Source of the DNA: Rugamonas fusca | Lineage (GTDB): Bacteria > Pseudomonadota > Gammaproteobacteria > Burkholderiales > Burkholderiaceae_D | Direction: 5' to 3' | DNA length: 64,000 bases | Assembly (NCBI RefSeq): GCF_014042365.1 | Contig: NZ_JACEZS010000004.1 | Coordinates: forward strand, 185,869 to 249,868 | Part shown: piece after piece, positions 26,037 to 32,523 of the stretch | Layout of the letters: each line of letters begins with the position of its first letter | How positions within the stretch are numbered: the stretch's first letter is position 1 | Program-made: the position numbers and the translations under genes | The notes under the pieces: generated by a model | The model's input: only the letters and a program-made list of their open reading frames with translations | Told to the model about the DNA's origin: nothing | Database searches by the model: none

Positions 26037-26890
26037 GCGTAGGTTCCTTTCATGGTGGCGACGAACAGGTCGGCCACGCTGGGCGTGCGGGTTTCACCGA
26101 AGTTGGCCAGCTGGGTGCGCGCCACGCCGTCGAACAGCATCACGGCCTTGCCGAACACGGTGCGCTGGCTGAGCGGCTGCAACGCGTTGGCGGCGGCCAC
26201 GAACTGCGGCTCCACCATCACTTCCGTGAAGCGGTCGCCCACTTCATCCATGGAGGCCGACAGCGTGATCTTGCCTTCGCGGATGAACATCAGGTCGGTC
26301 AGGATATGTTCCACTTCCTCGATCTGGTGGGTGGTGATGAGGATGGTCTTGTTCTCGTCGAAGTAGTCTTCCAGCAGGTTCTGGTAGAACTGCTTGCGGT
26401 ACAAAATGTCCAGGCCCAGCGTGGGTTCGTCCAGCACCAGCAGGCGCGCGTCGATCGCCATCACCAGCGCCAGGTGCAGCTGCACCACCATGCCCTTGGA
26501 CATGGCCTTGACCTTCATGTCCATGGTCAGCTTGGTGCTGGCCAGGTAGCGTTCGGCCCTGGCGCGGTCGAAGCGCGGGTGCACGCCCTGCACGAAGTCG
26601 AGCGCTTCGCGCACGCGCAGCCAGCGCGGCAGGATGGCCACGTCGGCGATGAAACACACGTCGTTCATCAGTGCCTCACGCTGGGTGCGCGGGTCCAGGC
26701 CCAGCACGGACAGCTCGCCGTCGAACGGGGTCAGGCCCAGCATGGCCTTGAGGGTCGTGGTCTTGCCCGAGCCGTTGGGGCCGATCAGGCCCACCACGCG
26801 GCCGGGCTGGATCTCGAAGCTGGCATCGTCCAGCGCAGTCTGTTTGCCGTAGCGCTTGACGAGGTGGCGCGCCGTGACGATGGCGCTCAT
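26033..26890 (-). CDS. ABC transporter ATP-binding protein
   Basis: A 285-residue ABC ATPase with Walker A GPNGSGKTT, Walker B LLVLDEPTLGLD and the H-loop ITTHQIEEVEHIL. The signature motif region reads AMSKGMVVQLHLALVM, a diverged form of LSGGQ that is usual for YtrB-like ATPases paired with GntR regulators. ATG 26890 overlaps the GntR stop by 4 bases (ATGA). It powers the permease encoded immediately downstream. Confidence 0.93.
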   Translation of the reverse strand: MSAIVTARHLVKRYGKQTALDDASFEIQPGRVVGLIGPNGSGKTTTLKAMLGLTPFDGELSVLGLDPRTQREALMNDVCFIADVAILPRWLRVREALDFVQGVHPRFDRARAERYLASTKLTMDMKVKAMSKGMVVQLHLALVMAIDARLLVLDEPTLGLDILYRKQFYQNLLEDYFDENKTILITTHQIEEVEHILTDLMFIREGKITLSASMDEVGDRFTEVMVEPQFVAAANALQPLSQRTVFGKAVMLFDGVARTQLANFGETRTPSVADLFVATMKGTYA

Positions 26891-27255
26891 GCTGCCGCCC
26901 CCGGCTGCGCCGCCTTGAGCAGTTGTTCCAGGTCCAGGCCCAGCCGGCGGATGCGCTCCACCATGGCCGGCCACTCTTCGCGCAGGAAGCGTTCCCGTTC
27001 CGTGGCCAGCAGCCTGTCGCGCGCGCCTTCGATCACATACATGCCTACTCCCCTTCGTTTTTCCACCAGCGATTCGTCCACCAGCTCCTGATAGGCGCGC
27101 GAGACGGTGATGGGATTGAGTTGATAATCGGCCGCCACCTGGCGCACCGAGGGCAGGGCGTCGCCCGGTTTGAGCAGCCCGTCCAACATCATGCCCACCA
27201 CGCGCTCCTTGAGCTGGCGGTAGATGGGCGTGTGGTCGTTCCAGCCTATGTTCAT
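26887..27255 (-). CDS. GntR family regulator, YtrA subfamily
   Basis: A 122-residue regulator with an N-terminal GntR winged helix (NDHTPIYRQLKERVVGMML, then LPSVRQVAADYQLNPITVSRAY) and only a short helical C-terminus, the mark of the YtrA subfamily. ATG 27255 is chosen because it opens the conserved domain. A perfect inverted repeat sits 22 bases upstream of the start. It heads the operon with the ABC ATPase and permease and very likely represses it. Confidence 0.92.
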   Translation of the reverse strand: MNIGWNDHTPIYRQLKERVVGMMLDGLLKPGDALPSVRQVAADYQLNPITVSRAYQELVDESLVEKRRGVGMYVIEGARDRLLATERERFLREEWPAMVERIRRLGLDLEQLLKAAQPGAAA

Positions 27256-27276
27256 GGCGGTTCCCATGGTTGTGGA

Positions 27277-27300
27277 GGTGTTATGGTGAACTATAACACC
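27277..27300 (-). promoter_or_regulatory. Probable GntR/YtrA operator
   Basis: A perfect inverted repeat GGTGTTAT-N8-ATAACACC lies 22 bases upstream of the GntR start codon. It equals GGTG-N16-CACC, a layout I recall for YtrA-subfamily sites. Its position fits autorepression of the GntR-ABC operon. Confidence 0.72.
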
Positions 27301-27415
27301 GGATGTCAAAAACGCAAGCATGAAACGCAGCCGTGCCACGGGTGGGGCGGTGGATGTGGAATAATGGCGCACTTTATTTCACCTTAGTCAGCCTCGCATT
27401 CGGAAAGCATTCACC

Positions 27416-27997
27416 ATGACCATCCTCACCAAACAGGGCGCCATGCGGCGCTGGATCACCGTACGCGGCGCGCCGCTGCTGCTGGCCGGCCTGCTGGGCG
27501 CCTGCGCCACGCTGATCGGCCCGCGCCAGGTCGACCTGCCGCAGGAGCGCCTGCAGCACAGCATGGAGCGCCGCTTCCCCATGTACCACCGCGCGCTGGG
27601 CATCCTCGACGTGGAACTGAGCCACCCGCAGCTGACCATCCTGGACCAGAACGACCGTGTGTCGTTGTCGCTGGACGCCAACGTGGCGCCGCTGCTGGCG
27701 CGCCAGTCGTGGAATGGCAGCATGGCCATCTCCGGCCGGCTGACGGTGGACCGGGCCCGCAACGCCGTCTACCTGGCCGACGCGCACGTGGACCGTTTCG
27801 TGTTCGATGGCCTTGATGAAGGACGTCAGCACCAGGTGGCCAGCATCGCCAACCTGCTGAGCGAGCAGGTGGTGCGCGACATGCCGATCTACACCTTCCG
27901 TCCCGAAGACCTGCGCTACGCGGGCGTGCAGTTCGCGCTGACGGCCATCGGCACCCGCCCCGGTGCGCTGGTGGCGACGGTGGAACCGGCCCAGTAA
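27416..27997 (+). CDS. DUF1439 lipoprotein
   Basis: A 193-residue lipoprotein with a signal peptide ending in the lipobox LLGAC and a DUF1439 (YceB-like) body with LPQERLQHSMERRFP and VDRFVFDGLDE. These are periplasmic lipoproteins of the lipid-binding tubular type; their exact role is unsettled. ATG 27416 has GGAAAG upstream; an internal ATG at 27443 would also keep the signal peptide. The methyltransferase gene follows two bases after the stop, so the two may be co-transcribed. Confidence 0.88.
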   Translation: MTILTKQGAMRRWITVRGAPLLLAGLLGACATLIGPRQVDLPQERLQHSMERRFPMYHRALGILDVELSHPQLTILDQNDRVSLSLDANVAPLLARQSWNGSMAISGRLTVDRARNAVYLADAHVDRFVFDGLDEGRQHQVASIANLLSEQVVRDMPIYTFRPEDLRYAGVQFALTAIGTRPGALVATVEPAQ

Positions 27998-27999
27998 CC

Positions 28000-28896
28000 A
28001 TGGCGCCAACACCGGACACGCCAGCCGAGGGCCTGTTGCAGCAGGGCGTGGCCAGCCGCAGCGCGCTGGCGGTGGCCATGCTGCGCGCGGCCCACCAGTT
28101 GCTGGACCAGCCGCCCTTGTTCAACGACCCGCTGGCGCTGTCCATTGTCGGCCCTGAACATGAAGCGACGGTGCGCGCCGATCCCGCTCAATTCGACGTG
28201 GGCATGCGGCGCATGGTGCGCCTGGCCATGGCCGTGCGCAGCCGGCTGGCCGAGGACGAGCTGACCCAGGCCGTGGCGCGCGGCGTGACGCAGTACGTGG
28301 TGCTGGGCGCGGGCCTGGACAGCTACGGCTGGCGTCCCCACCCACCGGGCCTGCACGTGTTTGAAGTGGACCACCCTGCCACCCAGGCGTGGAAGCGCGG
28401 ACTGCTGCATCAGGCGGGGCTGGCCACGCCGGCCAACGTCCATTTCGTGCCCGTCGATTTTGAGCGAGACCAGCTGGCCGACGCGCTGCGGGCCGCCGGC
28501 TGCCGGCTGGATCAGCCGATCTTCTTTTCCTGGCTGGGCGTCACGCTGTACCTGACGCGCGAGGCCATCTTCGATACCTTGTCCTTCGTGGCCCGCCTGC
28601 CGCCCGGCAGCGCCATCGTGTTCGATTACGGCATTGCGCCGGCCCTGCTGGAACCCATGGAGCAGTGGGGCGTGAACCAGTTCGTGCGCAAGTACGCGGC
28701 CGAGGGCGAGCCGTGGCTGTCCTTCTTCGCGCCGGACGAACTGGCCGCCGCACTGCGCGCGCTGGGCTTTGGCGCCGTGGCCGATGTCGGTCCCGCCGAA
28801 CTGGCGGCCCGGTATCAGGCAGGCCACCCCTACATCACCCGCTTCGGTGGCGCCACGCATTTGATGCTGGCGTTTGCGCAAAATCAAACGGATTAG
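28000..28896 (+). CDS. SAM-dependent methyltransferase, leucine carboxyl methyltransferase fold
   Basis: A 298-residue class I methyltransferase of the PF04072/TIGR00027 type: motif I reads YVVLGAGLDSYGWRP, followed by HVFEVDHPATQAWKR and FFSWLGVTLYLTREAI. Proteins of this type are annotated as putative O-methyltransferases and their substrates are mostly unknown. The gene sits 151 bases before the RiPP precursor on the same strand. It could in principle be a tailoring enzyme, but it pairs more closely with the DUF1439 gene upstream, so I treat it as outside the cluster. Confidence 0.87.
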   Translation: MAPTPDTPAEGLLQQGVASRSALAVAMLRAAHQLLDQPPLFNDPLALSIVGPEHEATVRADPAQFDVGMRRMVRLAMAVRSRLAEDELTQAVARGVTQYVVLGAGLDSYGWRPHPPGLHVFEVDHPATQAWKRGLLHQAGLATPANVHFVPVDFERDQLADALRAAGCRLDQPIFFSWLGVTLYLTREAIFDTLSFVARLPPGSAIVFDYGIAPALLEPMEQWGVNQFVRKYAAEGEPWLSFFAPDELAAALRALGFGAVADVGPAELAARYQAGHPYITRFGGATHLMLAFAQNQTD

Positions 28897-28933
28897 AGTT
28901 GTTATTCTAATATCGTTGGTTTTATACAAAGAT

Positions 28934-29007
28934 ATTGCCTCAAGGCAATGATCCCGTGTTAATCTCGATTTCGGCATGTCGTTATGAGAAAAACATATAT
29001 ATCTCAT
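28934..29007 (+). promoter_or_regulatory. A/T-rich control region of the RiPP operon
   Basis: The 151 bases before the precursor gene are far more A/T-rich than their surroundings and hold two perfect inverted repeats: ATTGCCT-CA-AGGCAAT (28934-28949) and ATGAGA-N12-TCTCAT (28984-28989, 29002-29007). The second encloses a TATATA stretch. These are candidates for an operator and promoter. No dedicated regulator is encoded in the cluster. Confidence 0.45.
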
Positions 29008-29047
29008 GACGCGGGCCTTTCATTCACATTCTACAAGGATAAAAGTA

Positions 29048-29185
29048 ATGGAAATCTTGATTGATACCACCTTCATCTCGATCACCGATTCGACCGAATC
29101 GGAATACCTGCAAGACGATTTCAGCGGTGCGCTGGCCGACGTGAGCGTGTCCTGCTGCACCTGCTCGTGCTCCTGCTGCTGCTAA
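29048..29185 (+). CDS. TOMM-type RiPP precursor peptide
   Basis: A 45-residue peptide begins at ATG 29048 behind AAGGAT and ends at TAA 29183-29185. The first 35 residues form an acidic leader (starting MEILIDTTFISI, with LQDDFSGALADV); the last ten, CCTCSCSCCC, consist only of Cys, Ser and Thr, the residues that YcaO enzymes turn into thiazol(in)e and oxazol(in)e rings. The leader has FSGAL (25-29), which fits an F-x-x-x-branched pattern reported for TOMM leaders. It stands first in the operon, before the leader-binding, YcaO and dehydrogenase genes. The core resembles streptolysin S-like Cys-rich cores in style, but I recognise no named product. Confidence 0.92.
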   Translation: MEILIDTTFISITDSTESEYLQDDFSGALADVSVSCCTCSCSCCC

Positions 29186-29195
29186 TCGTTCGCTG

Positions 29196-29220
29196 CTGAC
29201 TTTCGCCTGTCGAAAGTCGG
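29196..29220 (+). terminator. Hairpin after the precursor gene (attenuator or processing site)
   Basis: GACTTTCG-CCTGT-CGAAAGTC forms a perfect 8-bp stem (extendable by a G-T and a C-G pair), 10 bases after the precursor stop. No T run follows. Its place between a precursor gene and its enzyme genes suggests partial termination or mRNA stabilisation, giving excess precursor over enzymes. Confidence 0.62.
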
Positions 29221-29235
29221 GCCGGGTGCGCTTGT

Positions 29236-29257
29236 GGTCTGACCGCGGTCTGACCGC
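29236..29257. repeat. Tandem 11-base repeat in the precursor-E1 gap
   Basis: GGTCTGACCGC occurs twice in tandem without mismatch (29236-29246 and 29247-29257) in the 159-base gap between the precursor and the next gene. Each unit is partly palindromic (GGTC/GACC). Role unknown. Confidence 0.6.
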
Positions 29258-29344
29258 GTTGGCCCAGGCTGGCGGGGCCTGCGCGCATGCCCGGGCTTCC
29301 CGCTTTCCCGAACCAGGTATTGAGATGATGGGGATCAATTGACA

Positions 29345-30319
29345 ATGAATGAATGTCTGTACGTTTCGCCGCTGGCGGAAATCACGACGGTGGGCGAGGA
29401 CAGGATCGCCATGTCCGTCGTCGGGCGGCGCTTCACCGTGGAAGACAAGGTAGGCATGCTCAAGACGGTGCTGGCGCGTGCGGCCCAGGGCTTGCGCGTG
29501 GCCGAACTGGAGGCGGAACTGGGCGAGCACTTCCCGCCCGAGGCGGTGCAGGCGGCCGTGCAGGCGCTGGTCAACGCGCGCGTGCTGGTGCCGCACGACG
29601 CGCGCGGCCATGGCGACGCCACCCATCAGCACCTGGCCTACCGCCGCGAGATGGATGCGCTGACCGCGCCCGAGCAGCGCGCCCAGTACGAGCGCGCCAA
29701 CTGGATGCTGGTGCTGGCCGGCGAGGGCGCCTGCGCCGACGCGCTGGCCGCGTCGCTGTCCCAGCTCGATGTGCCGCTGACCCGTATCGCCACCGGCGAC
29801 ACCTTGCCCGATTGTGGCGACAAGCGCGCGCTGCTGGTGGTATGCGCCGATTTCGAGGATTACGGCGCGTTCCGCGCCATGAACGCGCAAGCGGTGGCGC
29901 GCGGCATGCCCAGCCTGTACCTGGGCATGGACTGGAGCACGGTGCAATGCGGTCCGCTGGTGCTGCCCAAGGCCACGGCCTGCTATGAATGCTATTTCCA
30001 CCGGGTGCGCAGCACGCGTAAGTTCGTCGCCGAATTCGACGTGCGCAGCCGGCACGACAACATCCTGTACCATGCGCTGCCCAGCAAGCTGGCGGTGCAG
30101 TTCGGCGTGGCCGAAGCGTCGCGCGTGGCGCTGCAATACCTGAGCGGCACGCTGGAGGATCTGCAGCACAGCGTGTTCAGCGAGATCGACAGCCTCAGTG
30201 GCGAAATCCAGCGCAGCCGCATCCTGCGCCTGCCGCGCTGCGCCTGCTGCGGCACGGCCAGCACCGCCCGTCCGGTCGGCAGCGTGTTCCAGCAAGCGCT
30301 GTTGCGGCGCAGGGCGTAA
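29345..30319 (+). CDS. TOMM leader-binding E1-like cyclodehydratase partner
   Basis: A 324-residue protein of the ocin-ThiF/E1-like type. The first 85 residues form a PqqD-like RiPP recognition element (start MNECLYVSPLAEITTVGED, ending VNARVLVPHD), which should grip the precursor leader. The rest is a degenerate ThiF/E1 fold with two Cys-x-x-Cys pairs, CYEC and CACC, expected to hold a structural zinc. It delivers the precursor to the YcaO enzyme encoded 3 bases downstream. ATG 29345 has GGGGATC upstream; a TTG six bases earlier is less likely. The two-protein form (separate partner and YcaO) matches SagC/SagD or McbB/McbD. Confidence 0.87.
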   Translation: MNECLYVSPLAEITTVGEDRIAMSVVGRRFTVEDKVGMLKTVLARAAQGLRVAELEAELGEHFPPEAVQAAVQALVNARVLVPHDARGHGDATHQHLAYRREMDALTAPEQRAQYERANWMLVLAGEGACADALAASLSQLDVPLTRIATGDTLPDCGDKRALLVVCADFEDYGAFRAMNAQAVARGMPSLYLGMDWSTVQCGPLVLPKATACYECYFHRVRSTRKFVAEFDVRSRHDNILYHALPSKLAVQFGVAEASRVALQYLSGTLEDLQHSVFSEIDSLSGEIQRSRILRLPRCACCGTASTARPVGSVFQQALLRRRA

Positions 30320-30322
30320 GCG

Positions 30323-31666
30323 ATGGAACGCATGTCCACCGAAGCGCGCGAAGCGGCGCGCCTGGCCGAAATCCATGCCGCGCTGGTGCACCGGCGCCAT
30401 GGCATCATCACCTCGCTGCTGGAGGAAACCGAGCACCCGGATGCGCGCGGCCTGTTCGTGTTCAACGCCCTGATGGTCGACGTGAAGGCGATGATGATCG
30501 ATCCGTCGCGCGCCAAACCGAACAACCCCACCAGCGACCGCGCCAGCCTGGCCGGCTCCGGCGCCGCCTTCGACCGCACCTCGGCCTTGTGGACCGCGTT
30601 CGGCGAAGCGATCGAACGCTATTCGGCCGCTGCCCATTTCGACGACCAGCTGCACTACGCCAGCCAGCGCGAACTGGGCGAGGCGGCCGTGGGCCTGGAA
30701 CAGTTCATCCTGTTCGCGCCGGAGCAGCATGGCGCCGAAGGCTTCAGCTACGCGGCGCCCGACGCGGACGTGACGCGGGCCTGGGCCAGCGCGCTCGATC
30801 TGCATGCGCCGGAACGCGCCAGCTACGTGCCGGCGCAGATGGTCTACCTGGGCATGCAGGTCAGGGACAAGCGCGAGATCGTGTTCCAGTCCTCGTCCAC
30901 GGGCCTGGCTTGCGGCATGGACGAGCAGCGCGCCATCCTCAGCGGCCTGTTCGAAGTGATCGAACGCGACGCCTTCGCCGCCATGTGGCAGATGCGTTAC
31001 GCGCCGCGCAGCCTGCAGGTGAGCGAGGCCACCCGCGCCACGCTGCTGCCGGGCGTGCTGCGCGCGCTCGATCATCCATCGCTGGAAGTGCGGCTGTGGG
31101 ACATCACCACCGATATCGGCTTGCCGGTAGTGCTGTGCCTGGCCCGCAGCAGGACGGACGGCACCATGTCGCTGGGCGCGAGCGCGCAACTGCAAGTGGG
31201 GCAGGCCATCAACAAGGCCGTGATCGAAGCGCTGCACGGCTATTGCTGGGCCAGTTCCATCCTCGGCGCCGGCACGCCGCTGCCGGAGCGGGCCGCCATC
31301 CACAACCCGGGCGACCACTTCGCCTACTTCCTGGAGCCGTCGCGCCAGACGGCGCTGGCATTCCTGTTCGGGAACGCGCAGTGCGTGTCCAGCGACGATC
31401 CGGCGCTGCATACGCTGGCCACGCTGGATGACCTGCTGGCGCGCCTGCGCGCGCTGGGCCACCGGGCGCTGGCCGTGGATGTGACCTCGGACGATATCGC
31501 CAGCCTTGGCTTCGTGGTGGTGCGGGCGCTGATCCCCGGCCTGCATCCGCTGCTGTTCGGCAGCGACCTGCACAGCGCCGACCAGCGCCGGCTGTGCACC
31601 ATCGCCGCCCACTGGGGGATGGCGCAAGTGCCGCCGCCCAATCCCGATCCCCACCCATTCCCATAA
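30323..31666 (+). CDS. YcaO cyclodehydratase (TOMM type)
   Basis: A 447-residue YcaO enzyme. ATP-binding motifs are visible: TSALWTAFGEAIERYSA (the SxxExxER type) and AILSGLFEVIERDAFA. The C-terminus ends in a proline-rich PNPDPHPFP tail; a terminal PxPxP is the mark of azoline-forming YcaO enzymes. It uses ATP to cyclise Cys, Ser and Thr of the core onto the backbone amide. It is packed between the leader-binding partner (3 bases upstream) and the dehydrogenase (11 bases downstream). Length is normal for SagD-like proteins. Confidence 0.95.
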   Translation: MERMSTEAREAARLAEIHAALVHRRHGIITSLLEETEHPDARGLFVFNALMVDVKAMMIDPSRAKPNNPTSDRASLAGSGAAFDRTSALWTAFGEAIERYSAAAHFDDQLHYASQRELGEAAVGLEQFILFAPEQHGAEGFSYAAPDADVTRAWASALDLHAPERASYVPAQMVYLGMQVRDKREIVFQSSSTGLACGMDEQRAILSGLFEVIERDAFAAMWQMRYAPRSLQVSEATRATLLPGVLRALDHPSLEVRLWDITTDIGLPVVLCLARSRTDGTMSLGASAQLQVGQAINKAVIEALHGYCWASSILGAGTPLPERAAIHNPGDHFAYFLEPSRQTALAFLFGNAQCVSSDDPALHTLATLDDLLARLRALGHRALAVDVTSDDIASLGFVVVRALIPGLHPLLFGSDLHSADQRRLCTIAAHWGMAQVPPPNPDPHPFP

Positions 31667-31677
31667 GGCCAGGCACC

Positions 31678-32523
31678 ATGAAGAATAGTTTGCAGGAGCT
31701 GCTGCCGCCGCAGGCCATGGCGGGCGCGTTCGATATCGACGATCCGGCCGAGATTCTGCACGAGCAGACCAAGTTCCACCGCGCCACGTTGACGGGACAG
31801 GTACGCAATATCGTGCGTTATCTGCGCCATCCGGCTTACATCGCGCGCGGCGCGGCGGGCTATAACGTGTACGCGTCCTGTCCGCGCATCGATCTGCCCG
31901 AGCCGTCGCTGGAACTGGGCGCGCTGTCGGCCGCGCTGGCAGCGCGCAAGAGTGCGCGCGGCTTTGCCGGAGCCGTCACGCTGGCCGAGCTTTCCAGTCT
32001 GCTGCACCACGCGCTGCGCGTGAACCGTTATCGCAGCAGCGACGCGGCGCCCCACGTCAAGCTGGCGTTCCGCGCCTACCCGTCGCCGGGCGGGCTGTAT
32101 CCAACCGAGTTCTATCTGTTCCTGAACGAGGTGGAAGGCGTGCCGCCCTGTATCGCCCATTACGACGCGCGCAATCACTGCCTGCGCGTGCTCAAGCCGC
32201 AGGATGGCAACGCCTTCGCCAGTGCCGAGGTGCGCGGCGGCGAAAAGTCGATGCACGCGCCTGTCGTGTGCGTGATGACGAGCGTGCCGCAGCGCGCCAC
32301 GGCCAAGTATGGTGCGCGCGGCTATCGTATGGCGCTGCTGGAGGCGGGGCACGCATCGCAGAACCTGTGCCTGGCGGCGCAGGGACTGGGACTGGGCTCG
32401 CTGGTCTATGGCGCCTATTACGACGACGAACTGGCGGCCTTGCTCGACATTGACGGTGTGACCGAGACGGTGGTGTCCGTCATGCTGCTGGGCCGCGAAG
32501 CGGCCGGGGTGCCGGCGCCATGA
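31678..32523 (+). CDS. SagB-type azoline dehydrogenase
   Basis: A 281-residue FMN-dependent nitroreductase-fold enzyme of the SagB type: RKSARGFAGAVTLAELSSLL at the flavin site, YPSPGGLYPTEFYLF, and ASQNLCLAAQGLGLGSL. It oxidises azolines made by the YcaO enzyme to aromatic azoles, which makes the modification stable. The ATG at 31678 has AAGGCCAGG upstream. Its stop overlaps the start of the next gene (ATGA at 32520-32523). Its presence shows the product should carry thiazoles/oxazoles, not only the reduced rings. Confidence 0.94.
   Translation: MKNSLQELLPPQAMAGAFDIDDPAEILHEQTKFHRATLTGQVRNIVRYLRHPAYIARGAAGYNVYASCPRIDLPEPSLELGALSAALAARKSARGFAGAVTLAELSSLLHHALRVNRYRSSDAAPHVKLAFRAYPSPGGLYPTEFYLFLNEVEGVPPCIAHYDARNHCLRVLKPQDGNAFASAEVRGGEKSMHAPVVCVMTSVPQRATAKYGARGYRMALLEAGHASQNLCLAAQGLGLGSLVYGAYYDDELAALLDIDGVTETVVSVMLLGREAAGVPAP

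Noticed and set aside
28000..28896. Methyltransferase as part of the RiPP cluster
   Set aside because: It is close and co-directional, but it follows the DUF1439 gene by two bases and is separated from the precursor by the A/T-rich control region.
29024..31654. 876-codon open frame opposite the RiPP enzyme genes
   Set aside because: Spans several genes with clear motifs on the plus strand; its product is typical antisense low-complexity sequence.
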